From Victivallales bacterium (lineage in GTDB: Bacteria > Verrucomicrobiota > Lentisphaeria > Oligosphaerales > Oligosphaeraceae): a stretch of 42,886 nt of DNA. A program made the translations under genes and the position numbers. Location of the stretch: assembly GCA_017617415.1 (NCBI GenBank), contig JAFZWH010000056.1, forward strand, positions 1 to 42,886, read 5' to 3'. The notes beneath the pieces were generated by a model. It was not told where the DNA came from and did not search any database. It was given only the letters and a program-made list of their open reading frames with translations. Position 1 is the stretch's first letter. Every line of letters starts with the position of its first letter. Positions 42,057 to 42,886 of this stretch are shown here, piece by piece.

Positions 42057-42886
42057 TTACCGCCACTCATGCTTGGGGTAGCGGCGAGAGAGTTGGGGTT
42101 TGATGACGGGGTAGTGAACTTGCCAGAAGCGCGGGAGATCGTCGGTAATCTGGACAGTGCGAAAGTTGGGCGCCAATATGTCCAATAGCACGGGGACGCG
42201 GCCGTCGGCGACGGTAATGGGGCCAGTCACGTCGTAGAGTTCCTGGATGCGCGCACGGCCCTTCGGGGGCTGTCCGGGATGGTATTCGATGCGCATCTTG
42301 CGGTTGCGCGGTAGGGGAACTGCAGCGGGCGCAAGTCGCTCCACGTCGGAGAGTTGCTTTGGGGTAAGAATGGCTTGCAGGAAGGGCAGGGCGGGCTTGT
42401 TGCGCACGGCGGCGTAGGTGCGCTCGTCTTCGCAAAGTGCTTTGCGGATGGCACGGCACTCGTCGTCGGTGTATTCCGGCAATTCGAGTTCGGGGAAATG
42501 CGGACGGAGGAAGCGCACGCGGTCAATCCAGGCGGTGCACTTATCGTCCCAGCCCAGCAACGGGAGGGAGTTGGTGGACTCGATCTGCTCTGCGAGCAAC
42601 GCGGCGGCTTGGTCGGGCGGCGGGTCGTTGCGGACGGATTCCTCAAGGACGAGTCCACGGCAGGCGAGGGTACGTCGGCGGAGGACTTGCTGCTTTACGC
42701 CGTCCCAGAAGATGGTATCCTCTTCTGCAAGGTCATCAGGGAAGAGTTCCCAGAGCCACTCTTCGCGGATGCCGGAGGCCAGTGAGAGTTCAACCGAGGT
42801 TCCAGGAGAACTGCTGGCAGTGGTCTCACGAATTTCCGCGGCGATGAAAAGCGGTTCATCTCGCACAAGGCTGCGCGGACTGAGCG
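42057..42886 (-). CDS. hrpB: ATP-dependent helicase HrpB, C-terminal part (cut by window edge)
   Basis: The last 276 residues of an HrpB-type DEAH-box helicase, open to the window edge. LSPRSLVRDEPLFIAAEI begins the visible part and matches the HrpB_C start. GRARIQELYDVTGPITVADG and ILAPNFRTVQITDDL lead to the hallmark end FWQVHYPVIKPQLSRRYPKH. HrpB normally continues with a basic tail after HPW(P); here the protein stops at HEWR. The helicase core (Walker A, DExH) lies outside the window. Cellular role in most bacteria is unclear. Confidence 0.92.
   Translation of the reverse strand, partial: LSPRSLVRDEPLFIAAEIRETTASSSPGTSVELSLASGIREEWLWELFPDDLAEEDTIFWDGVKQQVLRRRTLACRGLVLEESVRNDPPPDQAAALLAEQIESTNSLPLLGWDDKCTAWIDRVRFLRPHFPELELPEYTDDECRAIRKALCEDERTYAAVRNKPALPFLQAILTPKQLSDVERLAPAAVPLPRNRKMRIEYHPGQPPKGRARIQELYDVTGPITVADGRVPVLLDILAPNFRTVQITDDLPRFWQVHYPVIKPQLSRRYPKHEWR

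Overview
The window looks like a chromosomal piece of a moderately GC-rich, Gram-negative bacterium of the PVC superphylum, probably Kiritimatiellota/Lentisphaerota-like. This is an inference from gene content, not a proven placement. The hints are three SPFH membrane proteins in one operon with a P-type ATPase and an ABC ATPase, outer-membrane lipoprotein export genes (LolCD), several very large secreted proteins with signal peptides, DUF1573- and PPIC-type envelope proteins, and plant-glycan enzymes. Most start codons lack a recognisable Shine-Dalgarno sequence.

Layout. 1-260 is the tail of an rRNA operon: spacer, 5S rRNA and a strong terminator. 382-1176 is a NagD-type HAD phosphatase. 1469-9070 is a compact five-gene operon: a polytopic HflK-like SPFH protein, an HflC-like SPFH protein, a second HflK-like SPFH protein, a P1B-like ATPase whose CPC metal motif is replaced by VPA, and an ABC ATPase with a long Ala/Lys coiled-coil tail. 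This is the best candidate for an undescribed system. 9178-12961 holds a second HAD hydrolase, a CE4 deacetylase, serC on the minus strand and a divergent 2-hydroxyacid dehydrogenase. 13093-15553 is lolC/E-lolD plus a short ArgA-type acetyltransferase, facing a DsbD-like electron transporter with two N-terminal thioredoxin-like domains. A tRNA-Thr(CGU) and its terminator follow.

17535-20826 encodes two secreted proteins. The second, probably abundant, sits behind a promoter and a long structured leader. 21077-21997 is a frameshifted AAA-ATPase/PD-(D/E)XK pseudogene, followed by about 490 bp without a convincing gene. 22486-30863 is an envelope cluster: a membrane-anchored helical-repeat protein, a parvulin-like isomerase, a 1736-residue protein with three thioredoxin-like domains, and a DUF1573 protein. 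Together with the DsbD-like protein it suggests extracytoplasmic thiol redox work. Then come priA, a lipoprotein translationally coupled to a GAF-AAA-Fis sigma-54 activator, and on the minus strand a GH36 alpha-galactosidase, an alpha/beta esterase, an NCS2 purine permease, adenine deaminase and the C-terminal part of HrpB, cut by the window edge.

A second theme is the intergenic DNA. Several gaps are built almost wholly of drifting 7-bp tandem repeats (GGTTAGA/GTTTAAA/GGACTCA, CCTCTAA, TTAGCAA) or 9-bp TAG-containing repeats. These run into the stop or start codons of flanking genes. A 29-bp minisatellite lies between the galactosidase and esterase genes.
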